Part shown: positions 32,601 to 41,824 of the stretch, piece by piece
Layout of the letters: each line of letters begins with the position of its first letter
How positions within the stretch are numbered: the stretch's first letter is position 1
Assembly: GCA_000467715.1 (NCBI GenBank)
Contig: AJFK01000980.1
Span: 1-64,000 of the forward strand
Direction: 5' to 3'
From: Hysterium pulicare CBS 123377
Lineage: Eukaryota; Ascomycota; Dothideomycetes; Hysteriales; Hysteriaceae
Length of the DNA stretch: 64,000 nucleotides
Position numbers and translations under genes: made by a program
The notes under the pieces: model-generated
The model's input: only the letters and a program-made list of their open reading frames with translations
Told to the model about the DNA's origin: nothing
Databases searched by the model: none

Positions 32601-34213
32601 CGACTCAATCAGCGCTATCAAAGTCTCTTCCCTCCTGCGCAAGCGCTCAATAACCTTAAGCGTGAGTGAGATGCTGAAGGCAGGGACGGTTGAGAAAATG
32701 GCCCAAATCGTCGAGGGACGAAATCCGAAGTCGACGTATAAGATGGAAAAAAGTGCCAAAAGAAAAATAAATTCGGCGATGAAAGATATCGACACAGACA
32801 AGCTCCTACGACAAGCTGGTATAGAACGAGAAAATGTCGAGGTGGTGCTCCCAGCCTCAGCGGGTCAGGTGTATGTGCTTTCTACTTGGTTGAAATCGCA
32901 AGGAACGCTTTTCTACCCGGAGTTCTCATATCAAGTCTCTGGGTCTCTCACCTTCGAAACTCTTCGCCAGTCATGGGAAGCTCTCATCATAAGGAACGGT
33001 ATCCTCCGCACCTGTTTGCTCACAACTCAGAACACCAACATCCCATACATGCAAGCCGTGCTTGGTTCCGTTGACAGCTCAATATTCGACATCACCGGCT
33101 TTGACAGCAAGAAGAAACAACAAATAATTCGACAACATGCTTTCAAACAACCTTACGTCTCGCTCTTTGTGGAAAAGGTAGAAACCGGATGGAAGCTTGC
33201 AGTGAAGATACACCATGCGCTCTACGATGGTGTAAGCCTTCCAACACTCATGAGCCAGCTCCAGGACTTGTGCAATGGCGTCGAAACAGTACCTCCTCAA
33301 AGCTCTGCCTTCGAAATGTTCCTCGCCGAGAGCATATTAGAGCAAAGCCGGAAGACACGAAAGGAAGTTTGGACGAAATATCTGGACGGCGTCCCGAGCC
33401 AGCATCTCCAACAACCGTCAAAACAAAAACGGGCAAGGGTCGAGGTTTTTAAACCGAGCGTACTGCCAGACACCAACTTTCTCGAAGAGCTGGCTAAACG
33501 ACACGGTCTGACCGCCCAATCCCTTTTCTTAGCCGCCCACGCCAAAGTCTACACTAGTCTTCTTCCCTCATCCGAGGAGGATAAGGACTCTTCAGACGTA
33601 ATCATCGGCATCTACCTAGCCAATCGCTCCCAACCCATCGAAGGGTTAGCAGAACTCGCCGCACCGACTGTGAACGTAGTTCCACTCCGAATAACCGCGC
33701 CGCTAGAAAAGACCATCCTCGACTCTGCGGCGCAGATCCAACGTGATCTGCAAGAAATCAGCAATGCGGAGAACTCTGCTGTTGGGCTTTGGGAAATTGC
33801 TGAGTGCACTGGCGTTCGATTGGACACGTTCGTTAATTTCTTGAAGTTGCCTGATGTGGGAGGGGAGGAATCTGAGCGAGAAGGTGAGGATGTTAAGATT
33901 GTGGAGGCTGCAGGAATGGCGTCGGGAGCGTATAGTAGGGTTGTCGAAGCTTCTGAAACAGACTTTGAGGCGCCGGTGGAGTTGAGAAACGAGCGGGTTA
34001 CGAAGGCTTATTTAGTAAGTTCTGATTCGAGATGTGTAATGCGCTGTTCGCTGACTTGGGCTCTTTTAGCATGCAATTGATGTTGAGGCGACGATAAAGA
34101 ATGGATCTTTGGATGTGGGTGTTTTTGCTCCTGAGGAGATGCTGAACGAGGAGGGTGCGAACAAATTGGTGGAGAGTATTAAGGAGGAATTGCTACAATT
34201 GAACAGTGGATAG
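17669..34213 (+). CDS. sidC: Ferrichrome-type siderophore NRPS (SidC/NPS2 type), four A domains
   Basis: Seven exons: 17669-21740, 21791-23934, 23982-24052, 24109-27214, 27260-29276, 29327-34014 and 34070-34213, giving 5413 residues. The domain order is A-T-C, A-T-C, A-T-C, A-T-C, T-C, T-C. Approximate A domains: 17.70-19.25, 20.86-22.44, 24.27-25.78 and 27.46-29.02 kb. T-domain GLDS serines lie near 19.36, 22.62, 25.91, 29.19, 30.92 and 32.60 kb. C domains carry PHALYDG, CHHAVYDG, LHALYDA, FHALYDG, PHALYDG and HHALYDG in order. There is no thioesterase; the terminal T-C-T-C is the hallmark of ferrichrome synthetases, which use it to reload hydroxyornithine units and cyclise. By-eye ten-residue codes: A1 DVFELIMIHK, A2 DVFSVAGNIK, A3 DMYDYISFCK, A4 DVLDIGGIGK; A4 sits where SidC activates acylated hydroxyornithine. 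Aspergillus SidC has three A domains. The start is the first in-frame ATG (MLPEPNIALSILNKYP). Confidence 0.94.
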
Positions 34214-34515
34214 GCGTGAGCGTGGAGTTTGTTTTCTAGGTTTTGTTCTCGGATGTCATTTTCATCTACTTTCTCTTGTAATGTTTCCTCTTTTAATAAG
34301 TGCCTTCTCTCGGTTGAGATTCTAACGGCTTGTGGGTATTCTGTACATACCAAAATTGCCAACATGCTGCTATACAAAAAAAAATGCTTGACCTGCAAAC
34401 CGTTACACCATCCCTTTTGAATATGAATATTGATCGAAAGCAAGCCAGGGAATGCCAACATGCAATGCTAAGTATCCAACCAACAAACATTGAAGGCATT
34501 TTATACAACGTAGGG
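34214..34515. other. Intergenic, convergent NRPS and PER1 3' ends
   Basis: About 300 bases between two facing stop codons. It is A+T-rich and should hold the two 3' untranslated regions, including an A-run near 34376-34385. No gene was seen. Confidence 0.5.
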
Positions 34516-35677
34516 TCATCGCTTCAACCGCGCATCTGCGTAGTCTTCCTGGGCGTCTTTGACAAGGAAGCTAAAAATTGATCAGCATGAGTGAGATTAG
34601 GAGGAGGGATAATCGCTTACTTATACCACCAGATCGTAGGTCCAACCGTACCCAGATGCCACAAACTATGTGCATCAATCATCCCCCACCAAGGCGGGAA
34701 ATCCAACAATTCCAAGCCCATGGCCATCACTATCCAAGCGACGATCAAGCCAGGCCACATCGCCCACGTCCTATTGATCTTCTTGAACTGAGTGTAACTA
34801 AAGATACTCCACATCAGGTTTGCAACTACGCCAACCGCCACGTTGGCTGCCATGTTGTAGGTATAATCCCAGCTCCAGAGCGACAGATAGGATACGTGGG
34901 CCGTGTACAGACAAATGCAAAGGCCGGTCCAAGCTCGAAGGACACTCTGCTTCGTTTTCTCTTTTCTATCGAGTCTGAAGATACGAATTGGAGCGTAGTA
35001 GAGACCATAGAGCACATTAGCCCCCGCAGCGAAGTAATCGAGTTTCTCCGTCAGCGCGAAGTCGCGCGTGTGAAACAGCATGCTGAAAGTCCAGGACGCC
35101 AGCCCCACATATCCAAACAACATGTAGTATTTCCGCAGCGGGTAAGACGCCGGTATCTTTTCCCGGAGCTGTGACATGCCCCAGTCGTGGGCGAGGAAGT
35201 TGAAGAGGGAGAATATGACGGAGAAGGGTTCCTGCATGCCCAGGAAGCGGTAGAAGGGCCATTTGCCGTGGAATTGATATATCGGTTGCATGTATGGAGG
35301 GTCGCGGGCTAGCCTTTTGTCGGTCACTACGTGCTGGCATGTGTAATCGCATTCGGAGGGGCAGTCCCAGAGAAGGAGTCGGTGGTGGAAAGCTAAGAGA
35401 CGGGTCAGAAGAGTGCTACGTCGGCTTGAGGGATGGAGACACACAAATTGGTGTTGGAACATCGCCGCAGTTGGCTTCTTTACAGACCTGCAGTGTAGTT
35501 TGTGAGCAAAATATACAATCTCACTCAAGAGAGCTCGAGTTGTGAACAACTAACCTTAATGCATTCCCGAAATTCAGGAAGTCGGTCACCAAGAGATGCA
35601 TGCGTTACGCCCGTCAGAGCGCATATTGCAGTAGCAGTAGCAATCCAATGCCATGCTGAAGATCCAAATATTCTCAT
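34516..35677 (-). CDS. PER1: PER1, GPI-anchor lipid remodelling protein (PGAP3 family)
   Basis: Four exons: 35677-35555, 35487-35445, 35392-34621 and 34570-34516, giving 330 residues. An N-terminal signal peptide (MRIFGSSAWHWIATATAIC) is followed by a lumenal Cys-rich segment (ASLGDRLPEFRECIKVC ... LWDCPSECDYTCQ) and then about seven hydrophobic segments. FHGKWPFYRFLGMQEP, FHTRDFALTEKLDYF and the C-terminal WGMIDAHSLWHLGT are the conserved His/Asp/Ser positions of the CREST hydrolase superfamily. The last exon ends WWYNFLVKDAQEDY with a basic terminus. Per1 removes the sn-2 acyl chain of GPI anchors in the ER; this is established for yeast and human homologues. The small second exon (43 bases) and the intron placement were fixed by keeping the Cys-rich motif in frame. 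Introns: 35488-35554, 35393-35444 and 34571-34620. Confidence 0.93.
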
Positions 35678-35903
35678 CTTCGTCTTCGTGCTACTGTGTA
35701 ATCCGCCATGTGGGTGATCTGGTGTTGATGTTCCTCCTCCGTCGTGTGCCTTCCGCTCCGCAGATCTTGGCAGTCGCTTCCGTCGAGTGTAAAGCTTGGC
35801 ATCCACGCAACACCAAAAAAGGGGGTTTTCATTCATCCTGAAGCTCAACGACGAAACAATCAATCCGGAACAAAAATATATTATGCCAGACGTTCTAAAA
35901 TGC

Positions 35904-35908
35904 AAAAA
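35904..35908 (-). terminator. Pol III terminator of tRNA-Ala
   Basis: A run of five T on the minus strand directly follows the discriminator base of the tRNA. This is the normal Pol III stop. Confidence 0.75.
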
Positions 35909-35980
35909 TGGACGATTAGGGGATCGAACCCTAGACCTCCCGCATGCAAAGCGGGCGCTCTACCACTGAGCTAAACGCCC
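35909..35980 (-). tRNA. tRNA-Ala, anticodon UGC
   Basis: A 72-base intronless tRNA. The anticodon stem CCCGC/GCGGG closes the loop TTTGCAT, giving anticodon TGC. The D arm (GCTC...GAGC) and the T arm with GGTTCGATCC are normal. The acceptor stem has the G3:U70 wobble pair, the identity element recognised by alanyl-tRNA synthetase, and one T:T mismatch at 6:67. The internal A box (TAGCTCAGTGG) and B box (GGTTCGATCC) are both present and a T5 terminator follows. CCA is not encoded, as is usual in eukaryotes. Confidence 0.95.
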
Positions 35981-36262
35981 TGGAAGATGAAGGAGGTCAT
36001 GAGTAGTAAAAAATATGACTATTTTTGTTTTACCAAAAAAGCGACATCAAAGACCTAAAGGTTTCTCCGGAAACTGAATCCCTCGGGATGACGAGCAATA
36101 CCTCCGTGCTGACACCGAGCAACAGCCTACACCCAGTCCGACAAAAACACTATCCCCCCTGTATGTAGAGTACGGACAGGCCATTACAGAAATCCGACAC
36201 TACAGTTCTCAACGAATTCTCCCTTCCTTCAACCATTACGTCCTTGAACCACACAACCAATC

Positions 36263-37024
36263 ATGGCGCTCGGATCCGTGTTACCGTTTTGGCCGGCCCT
36301 ATTATTCGGCTACCTTGAACCCGTCGCTCTGTGAGTTTATATAATTTTACTATTCAAGTCAGTCAGTTCTCTCAATGCAATATGGAGGCATTCCCCAATC
36401 AGTTGTGTATCAGAGGAGCAACTATAATGCATTAGTCTGTGCTTGCGGACTATAACGTCGCCTCTTCGAAGAAGCGTTTAGCTCAGTGGTAGAGCGCCCG
36501 CTTTGCATACGAAGAGCTCTACGTATCCAACCGAACGACCTTGCGTAGATAACATATACTCAAAACTCTCACACCTCTCTACAATCCACAACATCAAACT
36601 ACAACCTCCACATTAATCAAACTAACATCCCACCAGAATCGCCGGCTGGCAAGTCGCCTTCTACGACCCAAAGCGCTTCTTAAACACCCAAACCCCCTCT
36701 CTAACCCCCGTCCTCCAAACCCCCGACACCCTAACCCTAACCTACATAATCGGCAACGTCTACATCGTCCTCTGCCTCCTCGCCTTCCTCAACATCCTCG
36801 TCACCCGCGAACCCCGCGTCGCCAAAACCTACCTGCTGTTCATTGCTGTCGGCGACTTGGGGCATATCTATGCCTGCTATAAGGCTATGGGGTATGCGAC
36901 TTTCATGGATTTTGGGGCCTATAATGATATGATGTGGGGGAATGTGGGTGGTAGTGCATTTTTGTTTGTGAATCGCGCTTTGACGGTTTTGGGGGTGTTT
37001 GGTGCGGCTAGGAGAGGTGCGTGA
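36263..37024 (+). CDS. Small four-helix membrane protein, unnamed fungal family
   Basis: Two exons, 36263-36330 and 36637-37024, give 151 residues: MALGSVLPFWPALLFGYLEP at the start, then AGWQVAFYDPKRFL, and hydrophobic segments around LTYIIGNVYIVLCLLAFLNI, TYLLFIAVGDLGHIYACYKA and AFLFVNRALTVLGVFGAA. The LEP motif at the end of the first helix and the four helices resemble a widespread fungal family of unknown function (I think DUF7704, from memory). Its intron of 306 bases is far longer than the 45-90 bases typical here, and carries a tRNA-Ala 5' half. The splice sites are GTGAGT and CACCAG with a good branch site (CTAAC) 15 bases before the acceptor. The exon reading CACCCTAACCCTAACC is coding and not a telomere relic. 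Confidence 0.8.
36474..36508 (+). pseudogene. tRNA-Ala 5' half copy within an intron
   Basis: These 35 bases are identical to positions 3-37 of the tRNA-Ala gene about 0.5 kb away but lie on the opposite strand. The match stops at the end of the anticodon loop; the second half of the anticodon stem, the T arm and the 3' acceptor strand are missing. The Pol III A box is retained and the B box is absent, so transcription by Pol III is unlikely. It lies inside the only long intron of the neighbouring gene. Confidence 0.85.
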
Positions 37025-37640
37025 GGGGTTTGGGATGGGCTTGGGGGTTATCTGTATTGTTATCGTAGGGCAGGGGTTAGTATAAGGGTATGAATGGGGT
37101 GTATTTGGTGTATAAAGTAGCAACAAGTGTGGATTGACTTTCCGAATGTTTTGCACCAAGGCGAATCGTAGGGGGATGGAAGAAAACTATTGAGTCGTTT
37201 ATTCTGATCACGCTACGCTGGGTTCCCTTCAGTTTCACTATCTGTTCCACGTTGCAGGCTATTGTGAGTATGTATATTTTTGTCGTTATATCTAACTCTT
37301 GGCTTGTAGGAATTATGTACAGTACACGGTGAGCTGCCCATAACCTTGCCAAGATAACATGCAAGAAAATATCAACCTCAACAAACAGGAACATGAAATA
37401 ACTTGTTCTGAAAGTAAATGCTCGCTGAGAACACAACGCCATCAAACAATGCTCTTTAAACCACGTAATCTTGAAATCGTAAAGCATGAAACGCTTGAAC
37501 GTCAGATGTGAACTCCATAATCGAAGGAAAGGGTATATATGCTCCTTTCATAGACCTCCCAAATGCATGAACGCTAGGAGGATGGTCCCATTTTGTACGC
37601 CGAGATGTTCTTCTAACAAAACCAATCAACAAGAAACAGT
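37025..37640. other. Intergenic, convergent 3' ends
   Basis: About 615 bases between the stop of the small membrane protein and the stop of the MFS gene. It should contain both 3' untranslated regions. Open frames here are short and resemble nothing I know. Confidence 0.5.
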
Positions 37641-39460
37641 CTACGCTTCGTAATCGTCATCGCGGTCTTCGACTCGGATATGAACAACATCGGATCCAGG
37701 GGCTTCTTCCGGAATGAATCCAAGAGCTGCGGCAGGACGAGTTGTGGTCGAAGTGGTAGAAATCTTGCGTTGCCTGCTCAGGAAAGGAACCTGGAGTGCG
37801 CCAACGATGGCAACGATGGCGCTAGCCCACCAAGCCAGAGGAGTGAATCGATACTCAATGCCTAATCCATAGAGAAACCCCGCGACAGGACTTGCGACCG
37901 TTCGACAGGCAGCACCGGTGCTTGCAGCGAGACCGTTGATCTTGCCCAGATGCGAGGCGGGTGATGATTCCTTGACGAGGATCAGTAGCAGAGGGTATGC
38001 TAGAATTGAGAAGAAGCTGCGGATCGTTAAACAGATGTAGATGGCGGGATAGAGCCAGTTTTGAGGTAGAACAGTAAGGTATGGCACAATGAAGTAGGCG
38101 ATAGGATGGCCGATCGTTACAAAGACGAGAAGTCTCCAGACACCGAGCCAGGATGCCATAAGAGGAAAGATAACGGCCTGAACGAACAGGGCAATAATGC
38201 CATTAAAGCTCATGATAATCCCGACTTGTTGGGTGCTAAGTCCAAGTCCACCAGCGAAAGGCGAATAGGAAGCTTCAAATGCCAAAATGTCGTCGACTCG
38301 TTGGTGCTGAAAAAAGATAGGCAGGAGGTGATCGTAAGTCATGGAATGATATGTGAAGATTCCAAGAGCAATAACCATCATGATGACGGATTTTGTAAAG
38401 ACCTTCTCCTTTGGAACAGGATTGGGAACCGCATCACCATTCAACCTAACCCGCCAGATCTCCTCCTTGTGCATATCAACTGAATCGAATGTTCCGTAAG
38501 ATTCGCTAGTCAGGTTCGCTGCAGGATGTGCTATAGCTCCAGAAGTAGGGAACAAAGGCGTTTCAGCGGTAGCGCTATAGCTAGAATCTGTCGATGTACT
38601 CCAGGGTTGCATTTCTGGATGAGTTTCCTCCAAAAATAGGTAGCCGGCAATCATAGCGATGCAGAGCAGTGCAGCGCAAATTACATTGGGAAGCAGGTAC
38701 GGAAACTTTGCAAAGATGCTGGAAGGAGGAAATACAGACGGGAAGTTGTCTGAAGGGTTCGCAAAGTATCCACCAATCGAGGCTGATAAGTTAGCACTTG
38801 TGAACCAGGGGCATTTATAGCGTATACTTACGTCCAATGATGGTCCCGACTGACCACACAAATGGCATTACAGCATACGCTTTGGCTGAAAGAAGTCAGC
38901 AAGGGTTCGAATTTCATACACAAAATCACTTACGTTCGTGTTCGGGATTTGTGACCAGTTCACCGACCATTGTCTGAACCACGCCGATGTTGCCATTAAG
39001 AAGGCCACCGAGGATTCTTCCGAAGAGAGCCATCCAAAAGCTGGAGGCGAAACCAACTACAAGGAGGGAGGCAAGCGTACCGCAACAACCCATAATTGAC
39101 ACTGGCTTTCGTCCTATCCTATCCGAAAGTCCGCCCCAGTACATGCCTGAGCATGCTTCGGCAAGGGAGAAGGCCGAGATGAGGAGACCGGCGTAGAAGG
39201 CGGCATTGGATTCGCTGGTGACATTGAAGTAAAGAACAAGCTTCCAGGCGTAAGGGAAGATAGATGTAAGGGCAATAGGCTCTGCAACTCGTACAAGGGC
39301 TGTTGTAGCAAGGTTAGCATGTGATCAAATTATGCACCTCAATATTTTGCTTTTCGAGGCAATGGTGGAAATCTCGAAGAGACATACCGAGTAGAAAGAG
39401 CTGTGCGGCAGGAAACTTGTTTGGGTCTCGAGAATGGTCTTTTGCTTGAGTGAGAAACAT
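37641..39460 (-). CDS. MFS transporter, ZIFL1/YCR023C-like
   Basis: Four exons: 39460-39388, 39299-38934, 38885-38832 and 38782-37641, giving 544 residues. The N-terminus reads MFLTQAKDHSRDPNKFP, followed by the first membrane segment that includes RVAEPIALTSIFPY. The motif A loop GGLSDRIGRKPV and GRILGGLLNGNIGV are classic major facilitator motifs, and IIGPSIGGYFANP matches motif C-like sequence of the tetracycline-resistance/ZIF1-like branch. A long hydrophilic loop of ~110 residues separates the two six-helix halves. The substrate is unknown; plant ZIFL proteins move zinc-chelators, potassium or auxin. It is not of the 14-helix siderophore-iron transporter type, so a link to the cluster is unsupported. 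Introns: 39300-39387, 38886-38933 and 38783-38831. The exon at 38832-38885 is only 54 bases. Confidence 0.85.
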
Positions 39461-41026
39461 GATCTTTCAACCTAATATGAATCTTACGGTTATGCCAACA
39501 CGCAACAGGCGAGCTCGAGGGATGGAATGTCTTTTGAGCTTTTGTCTGCGTTTGACCTTCAAGAAACCCAAGGAAAGAACAATTCTAGCTGAAAGCAGCA
39601 AAGATGACGGTTAGTAGAAGAGTTGAGGAATGAACGTGGAAGAAGACGGTGGGTGATGAGAAGATTATGAAACTGGGTCCGAGTGCAATTGACGTTGAGA
39701 AGCCGGCTAAGTGACATAAGGCCACCAAAACCAGGCCGTGCACTTTCGAGCCACTTCCACATTCCTTGGGCCTGTTTGCATCACTGAAAACGCTCTCACG
39801 GTCAGTTCGACTGCATTAAATCTTCGAATGCAGTCATACACTTTTCTTTATTACTTATCGCAATCCTCATTTCAGACTTCCTTTCGACAAACGTAGGTAT
39901 CTCGAATGTGCTCGTACTGTATGTATGCGTACCACAATTCTCCTCAAATCATATCAGGTACCATCGCTTCGGCTCCTCGGAAAGGACTGGCTATGCAGCA
40001 ACCCGTTAGGGAGTTTTTCTTCCGTGGACTTTATTGCCTTTTATTGGCTCGGCAATGCACGATCAAGGCCTCATCACCATGTGGACTGCAGCTTTTGGTG
40101 GATCCTGTGGCAAGCCTAGAAGAGCCGCCTGATCATGCTCCACTTCCAAGGACCTTCTCAACCGTCTTTTTTGCTTTTCGGTTCCCGGCAAAAGCAGTCC
40201 CTTTCGGGGAAATCAAACATTCACACAAACTACCTCATATCACTCTGTTCTCTTAGCTAATATGTAGACTTTCCTGAGGGATGAGGGCCAAAATTCGTTG
40301 ACTGCGAAACCGGTGTGGAAGAAGCGGTCAGTCAGAGCCCAGCCCTTTAGTTCATCCTTTCTGTGGTCTCGACGAAAACCAGCACCTGCATTTGCGTCTT
40401 GCATATGCGGAGTTCTGCTGGTCCAGATCCAACGCTCTGTTGATCCACAGCTCGGGATGAGGGCAGCAAACCCGAAATGCTACTTTACTCCCTGCACCCT
40501 TACATACCACTGTACATGTCAGCTGGTCGTGCAGTGTGCGGGACAATCTTTGAAGTGCATGTGATGCTGTGACAAGAGAATCAAGCGCAACCTTGGAAAA
40601 GCCCCATCTCATTAGCTTCTGTAAGAGAAGTTGCTGTGTTAGTACCTGCACGCTGTTTTAAACGGTAAACTTACAGCAATCCAATGATTTTGACTAGCTA
40701 GGTAGTGTTAGCTGGCTGGAAATGTTCTCTGAGGACGGACTTCAAGTATCTTGTTAGATAATATTGCAAAACAGCAAACCGTTAGCAAATATCTCAGACT
40801 CAAAGAAACAGCATCATAGAAAGAAGAACTCTTGGAATTTGATAATGGTATACTACTAAACCAAAACCCGTTCGCTCCATCCGCTATCATCAACATCGTA
40901 ATCGTGAAGAAACAACCATTCCGTGATCTACCTAAGCCTATCCAGCCAGCCAATCGTCAGAACGGTCATGCCATATGCCGTTTTCCATGACCAATTTACC
41001 CCTACCATCGTCTTTTGTCGAGTCAG
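39461..41026. promoter_or_regulatory. Intergenic, MFS upstream region
   Basis: About 1.57 kb upstream of the MFS gene and downstream of the VIP1-like gene. It should contain the MFS promoter. An ATG frame of 116 codons at 39906-40256 has no recognisable domain and is not called. No tRNA or repeat was seen. Confidence 0.45.
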
Positions 41027-41824
41027 CTATTCAGGTCGCGGCGCAGCAGGTTCTCCAGTCTCACTCTTCGTCTTCTCTGATCCGGGGATCTGCTCGGCAC
41101 CGGCTTCCCCGACGCTCGGCTTCTCTTCAGAGCTTCCAGCCGCACCGGTCGGAGATGATTGTTTCCCAGCCTTCAGATCTGCCAGATGTCTCGCCTCATT
41201 GTGTACATCCAGCACCTGCTTGTTGCCAACCACATAGAACTGCCTGACTCTCTGGCCAGTGGGGGTTCCTATGGCTTTCTCAAAGTATGAGTTCATGCCA
41301 CGCCATCCCGCATACGCCTTGTCCGTAACACCGAACTTGGTATCCACTGCCTGTGCCTTCTCGGTAGCTTTGAAGCGATCATCAAACGTCTTTAGAGCAT
41401 TAGTGAACCTGGTGCTGATGCCGTGTTGATTGTCAAGAGCGATGGCGCGCTCGATGGCTTTGTCGGAAATGACGTAGCCGTGGGCAAGATATTCTGCGAG
41501 GACGCGGGATCGAGGCTTGTCTTCCTGCTCGACCTCGTTCGTGTCTTTGGCATGCTCCTCGGTGGTCGTTTTGCCGCCAGAAAGTTCTTCGAGGGACTTG
41601 TCGGCCGTGACGTGGATTTGCGTTGGACCGAGCTGGGTGTTGTCGAGGAGGAGGGCGGTCTTGGTGGCCGACTCTTTGTCGAAATGGACGGTTGCAGATT
41701 GGTTGTTGTCGTTTGTGGGGGTGACGGAAAGGGATTTGATCTTGCCGCAGAAGGAGAAGAAGTCTCGGATCTCCTTCTCGCTCGTCTGAGAGGAAATTCC
41801 TTCGACGTGGACAGTGGTAGCCAT
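41027..41824 (-). CDS. RRM protein, VIP1-like
   Basis: A single exon of 265 residues. An RNA recognition motif occupies about residues 4-75 (TTVHVEGISSQTSEKEIRDF with ATVHFDKESATKTAL as RNP-1 region), followed by a charged linker and the conserved central block VLAEYLAHGYVISDKAIERA plus FDDRFKATEKAQAVDTKFGV. This layout matches fission yeast Vip1 and its fungal relatives, which are often labelled actin cytoskeleton protein VIP1, although the RRM suggests RNA binding; the true role is unclear. The C-terminus is disordered and rich in Gly, Ser, Glu and Pro. No intron is needed. The start is the first ATG (MATTVHVEG). Confidence 0.85.
   Translation of the reverse strand: MATTVHVEGISSQTSEKEIRDFFSFCGKIKSLSVTPTNDNNQSATVHFDKESATKTALLLDNTQLGPTQIHVTADKSLEELSGGKTTTEEHAKDTNEVEQEDKPRSRVLAEYLAHGYVISDKAIERAIALDNQHGISTRFTNALKTFDDRFKATEKAQAVDTKFGVTDKAYAGWRGMNSYFEKAIGTPTGQRVRQFYVVGNKQVLDVHNEARHLADLKAGKQSSPTGAAGSSEEKPSVGEAGAEQIPGSEKTKSETGEPAAPRPE

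Larger units (their letters stand above)
35678..36262. promoter_or_regulatory. Divergent upstream region of PER1 and the small membrane protein, with a tRNA
   Basis: About 585 bases holding the tRNA-Ala gene at 35909-35980. The remaining sequence on each side should contain the promoters of the two divergent genes. Nothing else was recognised. Confidence 0.5.

Noticed and set aside
36720-36745. Telomere-like CCCTAA repeats
   Set aside because: Two copies only, lying within a coding exon of the small membrane protein and reading DTLTLTY in frame.
37641-39460. MFS gene as a siderophore-iron transporter of the cluster
   Set aside because: It has a 12-helix ZIFL-like layout and lies beyond two unrelated genes; the 14-helix siderophore transporter features are missing.
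39906-40256. 116-codon ATG frame upstream of the MFS gene
   Set aside because: No homology I recognise and no conserved features; low support.
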